Shown: positions 19,337 through 29,315, counted from the stretch's first letter. The stretch: 64,000 bases of DNA from Kangiella sp. HD9-110m-PIT-SAG07 (GCA_003370465.1 QQTG01000005.1:1-64000); one strand, 5' to 3'. Program-made: numbers and translations. Notes: generated by a model not told the origin, from the letters alone.

Positions 19337-21988
19337 TTATTGCTGAATGTTGAGAATCTTTCGTTGTTGCAGATCATCTAAAATAGGCTTTGTCATATCT
19401 CCACTGATGATCATTGAATACAGCATTTCAGGCAACTGCCCACGTAAAGTTAGGTCGAGTTTGATCGGGAAACCGTTATAAAGGTTAGGATTAGCACCCA
19501 ACACGCTAAGCTCAATGGTGTAATCTCCTGCTAAGTTATAATTGATGGCGCCGGAAAACTCTTTGTAGTAAAAGTTCTCTAAAGCTTGGAAAGCGATATT
19601 AGCTTTTTCACCTTTGTCAGACTTAAGATTAATCACACCGTTGCCAAGGGCTTTAAACTGACCATTAGTAATTTGTTGTCCTTTTTTGCTGATAGTCAGC
19701 GGTAGTGTGAAGTCAAAGCGACCTGTCAGTTTCAATTTTTCACTGTTCAGCGCGCTTAAAAGCGCATTAATATCAATGGCTTTTAAATAGGCGGTGAATG
19801 GAGGAATACCATCATCATCGATGGCCAACCTAGGTATTTCAATAGTGCCTTTTAATAGATGACCTTTTAAATTCGTAATAATTAGGCTGTTGATAGTATG
19901 AGGCATTAAGAACGACACATCGGTGATGGCAATATCGGTAGCTAGTTCGATGCTTTCTATGTGGCTTTTTAAAGTACCGCCAAGTTTAGAGCTCGGTGTT
20001 AATGAGTCTTCGATGGTCCAGTTTTTTATATAAAACTCGTCGTAACTTAGGTTGAAGTTATCAAGTTTTAGGTTGCCATCAAATAATAAACCAATCGGAT
20101 CACCATCCAATGAATCAATTTCAAGTTGTCCGGAATTAAAACGCAGTTGCGGGTAGTTTTTAAGGACATTGACCCAGCCAGTAATGGTTGAGACTGGTAG
20201 GGATGACTGTTTTACTTTTAGGTTATGACGAGAATCCGCTAGATTAAATTCATAGGTGAAAGGAATCTTAGAGCTTTGATGATGGAGCGAGCCTTGTGCC
20301 ATGAAGCTCTTGGTTTTCTTAATCCAGTCCAGTTCACCCGAGATATTGGATACGCCGATTTGTTGATTCCTGTACCGAGCATTGTCGAAAGTTATCTGGC
20401 CTTGTGGGCTTTTATCGATAGGGAATTGAAGCGTGCCTTTGAGTTTATTGAGGCGTAAAGGCTGTTGTTGCAAAGAAACTTCCGCAGACTGATAACTACC
20501 TGAGAGTAACCCTTGAGGGTTTTCAGAGTTTTGGTTAAAACTGAGCTCAGCTGAAACCTTGTTAGCCGTGAACTGTTCTTTATCAAGACTTAGAGTGCTG
20601 TTGATGGGTTCTTGTGAGCTCAGCTTCCATTGGTGCGTAGAAGTTTTTTCTGAATTGAAGTTGATGCGAGAGCTGCCGGTAATGCCCCAGCTATTTTTAG
20701 TGATTGAGGCTGTAGAATTATTACCTTGATAGCTGACAGGAGCAAGATGAAGCTGAGCTTTGGCATTATCAATAGTTAGAGCTGAGTTGGCTAATGTTGC
20801 ATTGATTTGAGCCGATAATTGAATATTATTACTCGATGCTTTGTGCTCAGCGGATTGAAACTTACCTGAGAGCCCTTTCGCATCAAGGTTGACCAGTGCG
20901 GACATCTGTTGCATTTCAGCAGTCAGCGCTTTGTTAAGATTGATATCAAGATCTGACAGTCGAACCTTAGCGTTAATGTCAGGATTGTTTGCCTGTACTT
21001 CAAGTTGACCTTGAGCCATCGATAAATGGTCGTTTGCACTGTGATAATGAATCAGAGTTGTATCGAGCGGAGATATCGAAACAGCATAACTAGGACTGAA
21101 AGCCTCAATATTGGTCGCTATTTGGTTCTGCTTCAGAAGAGTTTGCAGTGCTGGCAACAGTCCAAGTTGTTTGGCATCAATGTGAGTGGCTATTTGGCTT
21201 GTGTTGTCTAAAGTCAATTGGATAGTTTGATTAACGTTTACCGCGCCAAATAAGGAGAATTTAACCGGCTCAATGCCTGGTTCTGGGTAAATATCATCTA
21301 AGCTCGCCATGCCCTTGGTTTCAAACTCCCAGTGTCTGCCATCGCGGGGAGCTGCTTGAATAGTGAGTGTATTTTCCGCTTGTCGAATATTGGCTTTTAC
21401 ACTTGATAAATGCTGGTTGTTGCGGCTGGCTTGTGCTGCTATGGAAAAAGTTTTATCAAGGAAAAAGACTTCAGTATCAAGTCTGACAGTGCTTTGGTTA
21501 TCCTTTAGTTGGATATTCCGAGCGATGATGTTTTGTAGGGTCAGACCTTCAACCGTGAGTTCTCCAATGGAAATTTCAGATACCGGTAATTGAGGCAGTG
21601 GAATCTGCTGTAGCGCTTCCCCGTCTGTTTTTTGCGTAGTTGTTTGCTGCCATTGTATAAGTGCTTTTTGTGCTGAGATTGAAGTGAGCTTTCTTTGCCA
21701 TAAAGAATACCCTAAATCGACGTCATTGAAGATGAGTGTGTATTGAGTATCTCCACCAAGAGTTAAAGATAGGCGATCAATTTTGGTCGAGGTTAATCCG
21801 GGGCGCTTAAATTCAAGATCTTGCAGTTTGATAGACGCAGGTAAAAATTTTTGCACTTGTCCTGGAGCCCAAGAGGGTGCTGTCCAATAAGCAATAGCGA
21901 GCGCTAACGTTAGGATAGCTAGTATCCATAATAACGTTTTGATTGCTCGTCTTAACCATGAACGCTTTGTTGCTGCTTGTTGTTGCAC
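19337..21988 (-). CDS. ydbH: YdbH-like AsmA-family intermembrane lipid transport protein
   Basis: An 883-residue protein with one N-terminal transmembrane helix (LLWILAILTLALAIAYWTAPSW) and a very long periplasmic part rich in alternating beta strands, as expected for the AsmA/TamB/YdbH superfamily of hydrophobic-groove lipid bridges. The C-terminal YdbH signature region includes TNGQFKALGNGVINLKSDKG and GNPNLYNGFPIKLDLTLRG-like segments. It begins with a GTG at 21988 behind AGG. The neighbours ynbE and ydbL confirm the assignment. Known role of the family: phospholipid transfer to the outer membrane, redundant with TamB and YhdP in E. coli. Confidence 0.88.
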   Translation of the reverse strand: MQQQAATKRSWLRRAIKTLLWILAILTLALAIAYWTAPSWAPGQVQKFLPASIKLQDLEFKRPGLTSTKIDRLSLTLGGDTQYTLIFNDVDLGYSLWQRKLTSISAQKALIQWQQTTTQKTDGEALQQIPLPQLPVSEISIGELTVEGLTLQNIIARNIQLKDNQSTVRLDTEVFFLDKTFSIAAQASRNNQHLSSVKANIRQAENTLTIQAAPRDGRHWEFETKGMASLDDIYPEPGIEPVKFSLFGAVNVNQTIQLTLDNTSQIATHIDAKQLGLLPALQTLLKQNQIATNIEAFSPSYAVSISPLDTTLIHYHSANDHLSMAQGQLEVQANNPDINAKVRLSDLDINLNKALTAEMQQMSALVNLDAKGLSGKFQSAEHKASSNNIQLSAQINATLANSALTIDNAKAQLHLAPVSYQGNNSTASITKNSWGITGSSRINFNSEKTSTHQWKLSSQEPINSTLSLDKEQFTANKVSAELSFNQNSENPQGLLSGSYQSAEVSLQQQPLRLNKLKGTLQFPIDKSPQGQITFDNARYRNQQIGVSNISGELDWIKKTKSFMAQGSLHHQSSKIPFTYEFNLADSRHNLKVKQSSLPVSTITGWVNVLKNYPQLRFNSGQLEIDSLDGDPIGLLFDGNLKLDNFNLSYDEFYIKNWTIEDSLTPSSKLGGTLKSHIESIELATDIAITDVSFLMPHTINSLIITNLKGHLLKGTIEIPRLAIDDDGIPPFTAYLKAIDINALLSALNSEKLKLTGRFDFTLPLTISKKGQQITNGQFKALGNGVINLKSDKGEKANIAFQALENFYYKEFSGAINYNLAGDYTIELSVLGANPNLYNGFPIKLDLTLRGQLPEMLYSMIISGDMTKPILDDLQQRKILNIQQ

Positions 21989-22118
21989 TCTGAAACCTGT
22001 AGGTCCTTGTTATTCCTCAATAGTGTAGCATGCTCAGTGCCGCAAACAGTGTAGCGAATTAGACTGAATCTGTAATGAATCGTTTCAAGAAAAGAGCTGA
22101 ATAAAAGTGTAGCTAATA

Positions 22119-22141
22119 AAAAAGGCGCCGAAGCGCCTTTT
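22119..22141 (-). terminator. intrinsic terminator after purD
   Basis: The stem AAAAGGCGC / GCGCCTTTT with a CGAA loop has a run of T residues on the minus strand beyond it, 22 bp past the purD stop. Confidence 0.85.
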
Positions 22142-22162
22142 AAGATGGAACGAGTGACAACA

Positions 22163-23452
22163 CTATTGTTCGCGAGCAATCGCTCGATGACCAATGTCAG
22201 TACGGTAGTACACTTTATCCCAACTGATTTTATCGACTGCTTGGTAGGCTTTTTGTTGAGCCTGAGTAACGTTGTCACCTAGAGCTACGACGCAAACCAC
22301 TCGACCACCGCTTGTCACGATGTTGCCGTCTTTTTCAGCAGTACCAGCGTGGAAAACTTTTCCGATGGTATTGATATCGTTGACTGCTTCTAAGCCAGAG
22401 ATAACATCACCTTTCGGATAGCTTTCCGGATAACCCCCAGCAGCCATGACAACACCTATCGCTGCGCGAGGATCCCAGTCAGCTTCCGTTGTATCAAGCT
22501 TGCCATCAATAGCGGTCAAGCAAAGCGCAACTAAGTCCGAGTTTAAGCGACTCATGATTGGTTGAGTTTCTGGATCACCAAAGCGACAGTTGTACTCAAG
22601 CACTTTAGGTACGCCATCGGAATCAATCATGACGCCAGCATAAAGGAAGCCTGTGTAGGGGTGACCTTCAGCAGCCATACCTTCAACCGTTGGCACTATA
22701 ACTTGTTCCATGATGCGGTCATGCATGTCAGCGGTAACGACTGGTGCAGGGGAATAGGCTCCCATACCGCCAGTGTTAGGGCCTTTATCGCCGTTATCAC
22801 GCGCCTTGTGGTCTTGCGAAGAGGCTAGCGGTAGAATGTTTTTGCCATCAACCATAACGATGAAGCTGGCTTCTTCGCCTTGTAAAAACTCTTCGATAAC
22901 CACGCGATGACCAGCATCACCAAATTTATTACCTGCCAGCATGTCATTAATTGCAGCATCAGCTTCAGCTTCGGTTTGCGCTATGATCACGCCTTTACCA
23001 GCAGCTAAACCATCAGCCTTGATGACGATCGGCGTACCCATTTCACGAACATAAGCCTTAGCTGGCTCAATGTCTGTGAAGTTTTGATAAGCCGCTGTTG
23101 GGATTTTGTGGCGAGCTAAGAAGTCTTTGGTGAAAGCTTTAGAGCCTTCAAGCTGCGCTGCACCTTTGGTTGGGCCAAAACATTTCAGTCCTGCGTTAGT
23201 GAACGAGTCCACCACGCCAATAACTAACGGTGCTTCTGGGCCAACAATGGTCAGTTCAACCTTGTTGTCTTTAGCGAAAGCGACTAACTCATCAATGGCT
23301 TCTACGCCGATAGACACATTCTCAACTTTAGCTTCAAGCGCTGAGCCAGCGTTACCGGGTGCTACAAAAACTTTCTCGACTTTATCAGATTGAGCCGCTT
23401 TCCATGCCAAGGCATGTTCGCGACCGCCGCTACCGATAATTAATACATTCAT
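22163..23452 (-). CDS. purD: phosphoribosylamine--glycine ligase PurD
   Basis: A 429-residue ATP-grasp enzyme of purine synthesis that joins glycine to phosphoribosylamine. The N-terminus MNVLIIGSGGREHALAW is diagnostic; then GPTKGAAQLEGSKAFTKDFL, IKADGLAAGKGVI, GPNTGGMGAYSPAP, and YNCRFGDPETQ. I place the start at the ATG at 23452 with AAGGAG 7 nt upstream; a TTG two codons earlier is not needed. It follows purH by 23 bp, the common purHD pair. Confidence 0.96.
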   Translation of the reverse strand: MNVLIIGSGGREHALAWKAAQSDKVEKVFVAPGNAGSALEAKVENVSIGVEAIDELVAFAKDNKVELTIVGPEAPLVIGVVDSFTNAGLKCFGPTKGAAQLEGSKAFTKDFLARHKIPTAAYQNFTDIEPAKAYVREMGTPIVIKADGLAAGKGVIIAQTEAEADAAINDMLAGNKFGDAGHRVVIEEFLQGEEASFIVMVDGKNILPLASSQDHKARDNGDKGPNTGGMGAYSPAPVVTADMHDRIMEQVIVPTVEGMAAEGHPYTGFLYAGVMIDSDGVPKVLEYNCRFGDPETQPIMSRLNSDLVALCLTAIDGKLDTTEADWDPRAAIGVVMAAGGYPESYPKGDVISGLEAVNDINTIGKVFHAGTAEKDGNIVTSGGRVVCVVALGDNVTQAQQKAYQAVDKISWDKVYYRTDIGHRAIAREQ

Positions 23453-23475
23453 TATCAAGCTCCTTACTGTCAGTC

Positions 23476-25044
23476 TTAGTGGCGGAAATGACGCATGCCG
23501 GTGAAGACCATAGCCATGTCGTTTTCGTTAGCGGCTTCAATGATTTCGTCGTCACGTATAGAACCGCCCGGTTGGATCACTGCAGTAATGCCGGCTTCGG
23601 CTGCTGCATCGATGCCGTCACGGAACGGGAAGAAAGCGTCAGACGCCATAACGGAGCCACGAACTTCTAAATTTTCGTCAGCAGCTTTAATGCCAGCGAT
23701 TTTTGCGCTGTATACACGGCTCATTTGGCCAGCGCCGACACCAATAGTCTGCCCATTTTTGCAATAAACGATAGCGTTCGACTTGACGAACTTGGCCACT
23801 TTCCAGCTGAATAATAAATCGCGCATTTCTTCTTCGCTCGGCTGGCGTTTGGTAACGATGCGTAAATCATCTTCAAAAACCATGCCTAAGTCGCGGTCTT
23901 GAATTAACAAACCGCCATTAACACGCTTGTAATCGTAGGCAGGAATCGACTGCTCCCACTGACCACATTCTAGTAAACGGACGTTTTTCTTCTCAGCGAC
24001 AATGGTCTTCGCCGCGTCATTAATGCTTGGCGCAATAATCACTTCGACGAACTGACGCTCGACGATAGCTTTTGCCGTTTCAGCATCGAGCTCGCGGTTA
24101 AAAGCAATAATGCCACCAAACGCTGAGGTTGGATCGGTCGTAAAGGCTAAATCGTAAGCTTGACCGATAGTATCAGCGATTGCTACACCACAAGGGTTGG
24201 CGTGCTTAACGATAACGCATGCTGGCTGCTCGAAACTTTTAACACACTCAAGTGCCGCGTCAGTGTCAGCAATGTTGTTGTAAGACAGTTCTTTGCCTTG
24301 CAGTTGCTTCGCCGTCGACACACTAGCTTCTTGCGGATCGTGCTCGACATAAAACGCTGAATTCTGATGTGGGTTCTCGCCATAACGCATATCTTGTGCT
24401 TTCTTGTACTGCACAGAGTAGGTCGGCGGGAACTCGCTGTTGCTATCTTCAGCAGCTTGTACGCCAAGATAATTTGAAATCGCTGCGTCATAACGAGCAG
24501 TATGGGCAAACGCTTTAGCCGCTAAACGGAAACGTGTGCTTTTATCAACAGCACCTTTATCTTCGACCTGCCCTGCTACCAAGTTAAAATCTTCATTTTC
24601 AACGACGATAGTGACATCCTGATGATTTTTGGCAGAAGAACGAACCATTGTTGGGCCACCAATATCGATGTTCTCGATGGCGTCTTCCAGTGTGGATTCG
24701 CTTTTAGAAATAGTGCTTTCGAATGGATAAAGGTTCACTACAACCATATCGATACCGATAATGTCGTGCTCTTCCATGACCTTATCATCCATACCACGGC
24801 GACCTAAGATCGCGCCATGTACTTTAGGGTGAAGTGTCTTCACGCGGCCATCCATCATTTCGGGGAAGCCGGTGTAGTCAGCAACATCAGTTACTGTAAT
24901 ATCGTTGTTGCGTAAAAGTTTTGCAGTACCGCCAGTGGATAAAATTTCAACGCCCTTAGCGCTTAATCTTTTGGCGAATTCAACTACTCCAGTTTTATCA
25001 GAAACGCTAATCAGGGCGCGTTTCACCGGACGATAGTTTGACAT
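23476..25044 (-). CDS. purH: bifunctional AICAR formyltransferase / IMP cyclohydrolase PurH
   Basis: A 522-residue enzyme doing the last two steps of IMP synthesis. The N-terminal cyclohydrolase (methylglyoxal-synthase-like) domain reads [19 protein letters not shown] and [12 protein letters not shown]. The C-terminal formyltransferase domain reads [13 protein letters not shown], the catalytic-loop KHANPCGVA, and [19 protein letters not shown]. Length matches E. coli PurH. An AAGGAG precedes the start. It follows fis with a hairpin in the 75-bp gap. Confidence 0.97.
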   Translation of the reverse strand: MSNYRPVKRALISVSDKTGVVEFAKRLSAKGVEILSTGGTAKLLRNNDITVTDVADYTGFPEMMDGRVKTLHPKVHGAILGRRGMDDKVMEEHDIIGIDMVVVNLYPFESTISKSESTLEDAIENIDIGGPTMVRSSAKNHQDVTIVVENEDFNLVAGQVEDKGAVDKSTRFRLAAKAFAHTARYDAAISNYLGVQAAEDSNSEFPPTYSVQYKKAQDMRYGENPHQNSAFYVEHDPQEASVSTAKQLQGKELSYNNIADTDAALECVKSFEQPACVIVKHANPCGVAIADTIGQAYDLAFTTDPTSAFGGIIAFNRELDAETAKAIVERQFVEVIIAPSINDAAKTIVAEKKNVRLLECGQWEQSIPAYDYKRVNGGLLIQDRDLGMVFEDDLRIVTKRQPSEEEMRDLLFSWKVAKFVKSNAIVYCKNGQTIGVGAGQMSRVYSAKIAGIKAADENLEVRGSVMASDAFFPFRDGIDAAAEAGITAVIQPGGSIRDDEIIEAANENDMAMVFTGMRHFRH

Positions 25045-25066
25045 GTTGTAGCTCCTTAAAAATTAA

Positions 25067-25100
25067 GGGTTCTGTCTGTGGATAACAGAGCCAAGAACCC
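25067..25100 (-). terminator. hairpin between fis and purH, terminator or attenuator
   Basis: The outer stem GGGTTCT (25067-25073) / AGAACCC (25094-25100) and inner stem CTGT/ACAG are followed on the minus strand by TTAATTTTT and then the purH Shine-Dalgarno. Only about 22 bp separate it from the purH start, leaving no space for a purH promoter downstream of it, so read-through or attenuation is likely. Confidence 0.55.
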
Positions 25101-25119
25101 CTATTTTAATTGGTCGGTT

Positions 25120-25434
25120 TTACAGTAGGTTGTAACGTTTTAACTTTTTGCGCAAAGTACCGCGGTTTAAGCCTAATACTTTTGCTGCTTTTGTTTGATT
25201 ATTACGAGTGTGTTCCATGATGGCACGAAGAAGAGGTTCTTCAACTTGCGATAACACCAAGTCATACACATCGTCTAAAGGCTGCCCTTGCATTTGCTTT
25301 AGATACTGCTGCATAGAGATCGCAACGTGTTCACGCAAAGTAGGGTTAGATTGAAAGCTCGCAGTGTCGCTCTGCGATGTCCCTTGGTTAAGAGACGCCT
25401 GATTAATGTTGGTTGTTGTGTCAAAAATTGTCAT
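25120..25434 (-). CDS. fis: DNA-binding protein Fis
   Basis: A 104-residue nucleoid protein. The C-terminal helix-turn-helix is strongly conserved: EEPLLRAIMEHTRNNQTKAA followed by KVLGLNRGTLRKKLKRY. The N-terminal part (TASFQSNPTLREHVAISMQQYL) corresponds to the Hin-activating arm and dimerisation helix. Its ATG overlaps the dusB stop (ATGA), the classic dusB-fis arrangement, so it is translated from the dusB transcript. Confidence 0.96.
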   Translation of the reverse strand: MTIFDTTTNINQASLNQGTSQSDTASFQSNPTLREHVAISMQQYLKQMQGQPLDDVYDLVLSQVEEPLLRAIMEHTRNNQTKAAKVLGLNRGTLRKKLKRYNLL

Positions 25435-26411
25435 GCTGCTTTAGCCTGTTGCTTTTGGTCAAAATAAAGGTTTAAAACGTCTATTTGCTCAGCACCGTCA
25501 TCAATACGATTAAAGGTACTACGGAACTCTTTGCCGTCAGCCTGTTCCTGCAAATACCAAGAAACGTGCTTACGAGCAATTTTCGGTCCCATGTGATCAC
25601 CATAAAACTGATGAAGCCCTTTGACATGACGAATCATGACATTGCGAACCTCTTCAGTACTTGGCGCCTCTAGGAACTCTCCCGTTTGCAAATAGTGCCA
25701 AATCTCACGGAATATCCAAGGGTTCCCCTGTGCCCCTCTGCCAATCATCAAAGCATCTGCGCCGGTAGCTTCCAGCACAAACTTCGCCTTCTCAGGATTG
25801 GTGATATCACCATTCGCAATCACAGGGATATCAATCGCCTGCTTGATTGCTGCAATCGTGTCGTACTCTGCGAAGCCTTGATACTTGCAAGCGCGGGTTC
25901 TGCCGTGGACAGCCAACGCTTGAATACCATTATCTTGCGCAATTTTCGCAATATCGACACCATTGCGATTATCAGGATTCCAGCCTGTTCTTATTTTCAG
26001 AGTTACTGGCACGTCCACCGCATTAACCACTGCCTTAACGATATCTTCGACTAAGTCAGGATATTGCAGTAATGCTGAGCCAGCAGCTTTCTTACAAACC
26101 TTTTTTGCCGGGCAGCCCATATTGATATCAATGACTTCAGCGCCATTTTCAACATTGTGCTGGGCCGCTTGGGCCATCATCTCGGGTTCTGCTCCAGCGA
26201 TTTGAACCGATCGAATACCAGGTTCACCTGAATGGTCACTACGCATCAGACTTTTTTTGGTATTCCACAGCTTTGGATTCGACGCAATCATTTCGGAAAC
26301 CGTCATGCCGGCTCCTAGCTCTTTACACAATAATCGAAAAGGACGATCCGTCACTCCGGCCATCGGCGCAAGGATTAAAGGGTTGTCGAGTTCGTATTGG
26401 GCAATTTGCAT
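25431..26411 (-). CDS. dusB: tRNA-dihydrouridine synthase DusB
   Basis: A 326-residue FMN enzyme that reduces uridine to dihydrouridine in tRNA. It has the N-terminal NPLILAPMAGVTDRPFR, catalytic Cys100 in DINMGCPAKKVCKKAAGSAL, VTLKIRTGW, VHGRTRACKYQG, NGDI and LMIGRGAQGNPWIF. It overlaps fis by 4 nt and belongs to a conserved prmA-DUF3426-dusB-fis-purHD series, though a 233-bp gap separates it from the DUF3426 gene. Confidence 0.96.
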   Translation of the reverse strand: MQIAQYELDNPLILAPMAGVTDRPFRLLCKELGAGMTVSEMIASNPKLWNTKKSLMRSDHSGEPGIRSVQIAGAEPEMMAQAAQHNVENGAEVIDINMGCPAKKVCKKAAGSALLQYPDLVEDIVKAVVNAVDVPVTLKIRTGWNPDNRNGVDIAKIAQDNGIQALAVHGRTRACKYQGFAEYDTIAAIKQAIDIPVIANGDITNPEKAKFVLEATGADALMIGRGAQGNPWIFREIWHYLQTGEFLEAPSTEEVRNVMIRHVKGLHQFYGDHMGPKIARKHVSWYLQEQADGKEFRSTFNRIDDGAEQIDVLNLYFDQKQQAKAA

Positions 26412-26615
26412 GATTAATCAGGTCTATCCAACGCATCAGACAAAACTCTGCATAGCTACTCTAAAACTAGAGCGTACTTCGCATTAAACATGCCAGATGC
26501 TTGAGTATTAACACTGTGGGTTCAAATTAAGGTCGCCGATCATACACTTTTTTTAGGGGGTTTTGAACGAAAATTGTTTAAAAAATCATCAATATTTTGC
26601 TTGACAATTGACCAG

Positions 26616-26640
26616 CACTAACTCAGACAGTGAGTTAGTG
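26616..26640. repeat. perfect 10-bp inverted repeat between the DUF3426 gene and dusB
   Basis: CACTAACTCA-GACAG-TGAGTTAGTG lies 4 bp past the DUF3426 stop. No T-run follows on either strand, so it is not a standard intrinsic terminator. It could be a protein-binding dyad or an RNA hairpin stabilising the upstream message. Confidence 0.6.
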
Positions 26641-26644
26641 TGGC

Positions 26645-27412
26645 TTACTTGACTAACTCTACCTGATAGCCGCTGTAGTCGCTGATCTCGTTGGTGAAGG
26701 TAAAAGCGATGTGGACCGACTGATTAGGTTTAATCAGATCGTTATGATTCACTTCAGGTAAATAATGTTGTGGCTTGTATATTGGGCTGGCGAATTGCTT
26801 GCCTTTAATGTTACTCAAAGTAACGCGCACTTTAGGGTACGGTTGGGCGAAATTCGCTACATTTTTCAACACCATACTGACTTCTTTCTGGCCATTACGG
26901 GTGATATTCACTTCAATCGCATTAACGCGGTATTGCTCGATATCTTGGCGTGGTGCTAACTGACAACCAAAAATGGAGCACGAAAATTGGTAAACCGGAC
27001 GCCAGTTTTGATCTTGAGCTAGTGTGTTTTTGTTAGGCCATAAATAGAGGAACCAAATAGCTAGGTAGAGCATAACTAAAGTCGCTAAGCCGTAAAACAA
27101 CCACTTTAGGTGAGAGGAGTGTGACTCTTCTGTAGTAGCTTCGTCGATTTCTAATTGATAATGCTCCGACTTGTCGATTTCTGTTAACTCTGGAATCGAC
27201 TGAGACACCGCTTGCTCTTCAGCTTCCTCGATAGTGTCTGACATCTGAGCTTTTTGGCTTTCTTTATCAAGCGACACTAGTGAATCTGTGGCTAAAAATA
27301 ACGAGTGACAATTACCACAACGTACGTGACCCGAAGCAACTTCAAGATGCTCCCGACGTAGCTTAAACACTGACTTACAGTGTGGGCAATTGGTTAAAAA
27401 GGTTTCACTCAT
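26645..27412 (-). CDS. zinc-ribbon and DUF3426 membrane protein
   Basis: A 255-residue protein with an N-terminal MJ0042-type zinc ribbon (CPHC at 9-12 and CGNC at 32-35), an acidic linker, one transmembrane helix at about 103-125, and a C-terminal DUF3426 domain with WRPVYQFSCSIFGCQLAPRQD. This architecture is typical of the gene found between prmA and dusB in Pseudomonas and relatives. The function is unknown; the topology puts the zinc ribbon in the cytoplasm and DUF3426 in the periplasm. Confidence 0.88.
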   Translation of the reverse strand: MSETFLTNCPHCKSVFKLRREHLEVASGHVRCGNCHSLFLATDSLVSLDKESQKAQMSDTIEEAEEQAVSQSIPELTEIDKSEHYQLEIDEATTEESHSSHLKWLFYGLATLVMLYLAIWFLYLWPNKNTLAQDQNWRPVYQFSCSIFGCQLAPRQDIEQYRVNAIEVNITRNGQKEVSMVLKNVANFAQPYPKVRVTLSNIKGKQFASPIYKPQHYLPEVNHNDLIKPNQSVHIAFTFTNEISDYSGYQVELVK

Positions 27413-27484
27413 AATGTGTTATTTATAATAATGCGATTTAAAAAGTGTGTAGTGGTCAAAAGCCAAAGCTTGAATCTATTATTA

Positions 27485-28381
27485 TTACTTTTCAGTCGAT
27501 GTTTTTTGTCCGGAAAGTCGTGCCCAGTCACCATCAACGGCTACTGGATCCATGTTAAACCATTGAGTATAAAGTTGTTTTAATTCTTCGGCCTGACTTT
27601 CAAGCAGACCCGATAATACCAGATTTCCACCGCTTTGCACTGAGTTTGCGATAGATTCTGCCAACTGACGCAAGGGTTCTGCCAAAATATTCGCCATCAA
27701 TATATCAGCCTTAGGTAACTCGACTTGATCAGGTAACCCCAATACAAGGCGATCGCTGTCAATGCCGTTCCGCTCAAGGTTTTGCTTAGTGGCCTCGATG
27801 GCTTGTGGATCGATATCTACTGCAAAGACTTTGTCGGCGCCCAGTAGTAAAGCTGCGATGGCTAAAATACCGGAACCACAACCATAATCGATCACTGTCT
27901 TGTCACTTAAATCAGCACCATCAAGCCATTGTAAACACAAAGATGTTGTGGGATGCGTCCCCGTACCGAAGGCTAATCCTGGATCAAGCTTGATGTTGAC
28001 TGCATCCGGTTCTGGTGCTTCACACCAGCTGGGCACGATCCATACTCGTCGTCCAAATTGCATCGGCTTAAAATTGTCCATCCAGCTTCGCTCCCAGTCT
28101 TGGTCGCGAATGATTTCCCACTCGTAACTGTCGCCAAACTGCTGATAAAAGTCGCTATGTTTAAGCAAGTTATCCATCATTGACGTATCTGTCTCTGCGT
28201 CAAATAGCGCTAACACGATCAAATGCTCCCATAAAGGGGTTTGCCCGGGTAGTGGCTCCAAGATTGGCTTGTCCTCGGCATCAAGAAAAGTCACCGCCAG
28301 CGCGCCAAGCTCCATTAAATGATCGCTTAAGGTATCTGCATCGGAATGTTTATAATCGAATTTGAGCTGAATCCAAGCCAT
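27485..28381 (-). CDS. prmA: ribosomal protein L11 methyltransferase PrmA
   Basis: A 298-residue SAM methyltransferase that trimethylates ribosomal protein L11. The N-terminal substrate domain starts MAWIQLKFDYKHSD. The catalytic domain has DPGLAFGTGTHPTTSLCLQW, the SAM motif DYGCGSGILAIAALLLGA, and the NPF/Y-equivalent MANILAEPL. I chose the ATG at 28381 because the encoded protein then matches the family's length of about 293 residues; the open frame extends 35 codons further upstream without homology. Confidence 0.95.
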   Translation of the reverse strand: MAWIQLKFDYKHSDADTLSDHLMELGALAVTFLDAEDKPILEPLPGQTPLWEHLIVLALFDAETDTSMMDNLLKHSDFYQQFGDSYEWEIIRDQDWERSWMDNFKPMQFGRRVWIVPSWCEAPEPDAVNIKLDPGLAFGTGTHPTTSLCLQWLDGADLSDKTVIDYGCGSGILAIAALLLGADKVFAVDIDPQAIEATKQNLERNGIDSDRLVLGLPDQVELPKADILMANILAEPLRQLAESIANSVQSGGNLVLSGLLESQAEELKQLYTQWFNMDPVAVDGDWARLSGQKTSTEK

Positions 28382-28534
28382 GATGTTATCTGTAATAGAA
28401 AAAGTTAACGTATTATAGAAGCAGATACAGATGATAGGCAAAAGAAGCTTGTTTTTTATCAGAACATATTGGATGCTAAATACCACTAAAATCTATTCGT
28501 ACCAACGCTAACAAAGGACTATTAAGGAATTATC

Positions 28535-29257
28535 ATGAAAAGCAATTCAGCGGGTTTATTTTTCCTCGGATTATTTGTTGCAGCAGGCGTCGCAGCGGGC
28601 GGTTATTTTGTCGGGCAGACCATGTATAACGCCAAAGTTGCGTTAAACACCGCAGAAGCAAAAGGTTTAGCGGAGCGTCGCGTAAAGGCAAATGTCGCGA
28701 ACTGGAGTATATCGTTCACTAACGAGGACGAAAGTGAAGCGGATATTCGTGGCTTATATGAAGAGTCTAAAAGTGATCAGCAAACGATCATCAAGAAGCT
28801 TAAAGAGATTGGGTTTACCGATGACGAAATTCAAATTGGCGCACTTGAGTACTTTAATCAAGAGTATCGCGACAATAACCAACAAGTTGTAGACGAGAGC
28901 CACCGACTGGAAGGTACTATTGGAATTGAAACCTCTAATGTGGATATTGTGGGTAAAGCTCGTGCGCAACTAAACGAGTTGATTGCAGAGGGAATTAATC
29001 TGAGAAGTTATGCGCCGCGCTACAGCTTTACCAATTTAAACGATATTAAGCCTGACATGCTTAAAGAAGCGACCAAGAACGCACGAATTGCCGCGAACGA
29101 GTTTGCTGAAAACGCTGGTGTCACTGTCGGTGGAATTCGTAGCGCTAGACAAGGCAGTTTCTTTATCCGGGACGCGGGTCAAGAGTATGGCGATACGGCA
29201 AAGATAGAGAAAGACGTTAGGGTTGTAACGACGATTACTTTTTATCTGACTGAATAA
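28535..29257 (+). CDS. SIMPL domain (DUF541) protein, membrane-anchored
   Basis: A 240-residue protein with an N-terminal membrane anchor or uncleaved signal (FLGLFVAAGVAAGGYFVG). A SIMPL/DUF541 domain follows, with ADIRGLYEESKSDQQTIIKKL, DDEIQIGALEYF and ATKNARIAANEFAENAGVTVGG. Related proteins form periplasmic oligomers (E. coli YggE, Brucella BP26) linked loosely to oxidative stress. It is on the plus strand inside a minus-strand conserved block. An AAGGA lies before the start. Confidence 0.88.
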   Translation: MKSNSAGLFFLGLFVAAGVAAGGYFVGQTMYNAKVALNTAEAKGLAERRVKANVANWSISFTNEDESEADIRGLYEESKSDQQTIIKKLKEIGFTDDEIQIGALEYFNQEYRDNNQQVVDESHRLEGTIGIETSNVDIVGKARAQLNELIAEGINLRSYAPRYSFTNLNDIKPDMLKEATKNARIAANEFAENAGVTVGGIRSARQGSFFIRDAGQEYGDTAKIEKDVRVVTTITFYLTE

Positions 29258-29289
29258 TTAAATTACTTAAGCACCAGTTATTGAACAAC

Positions 29290-29315
29290 AAAAAGCCGGC
29301 AGATGCCGGCTTTTT
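29290..29315. terminator. bidirectional intrinsic terminator, SIMPL gene / accC
   Basis: The hairpin AAAAAGCCGGC-AGAT-GCCGGCTTTTT lies between the convergent SIMPL gene and accC. Confidence 0.9.
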
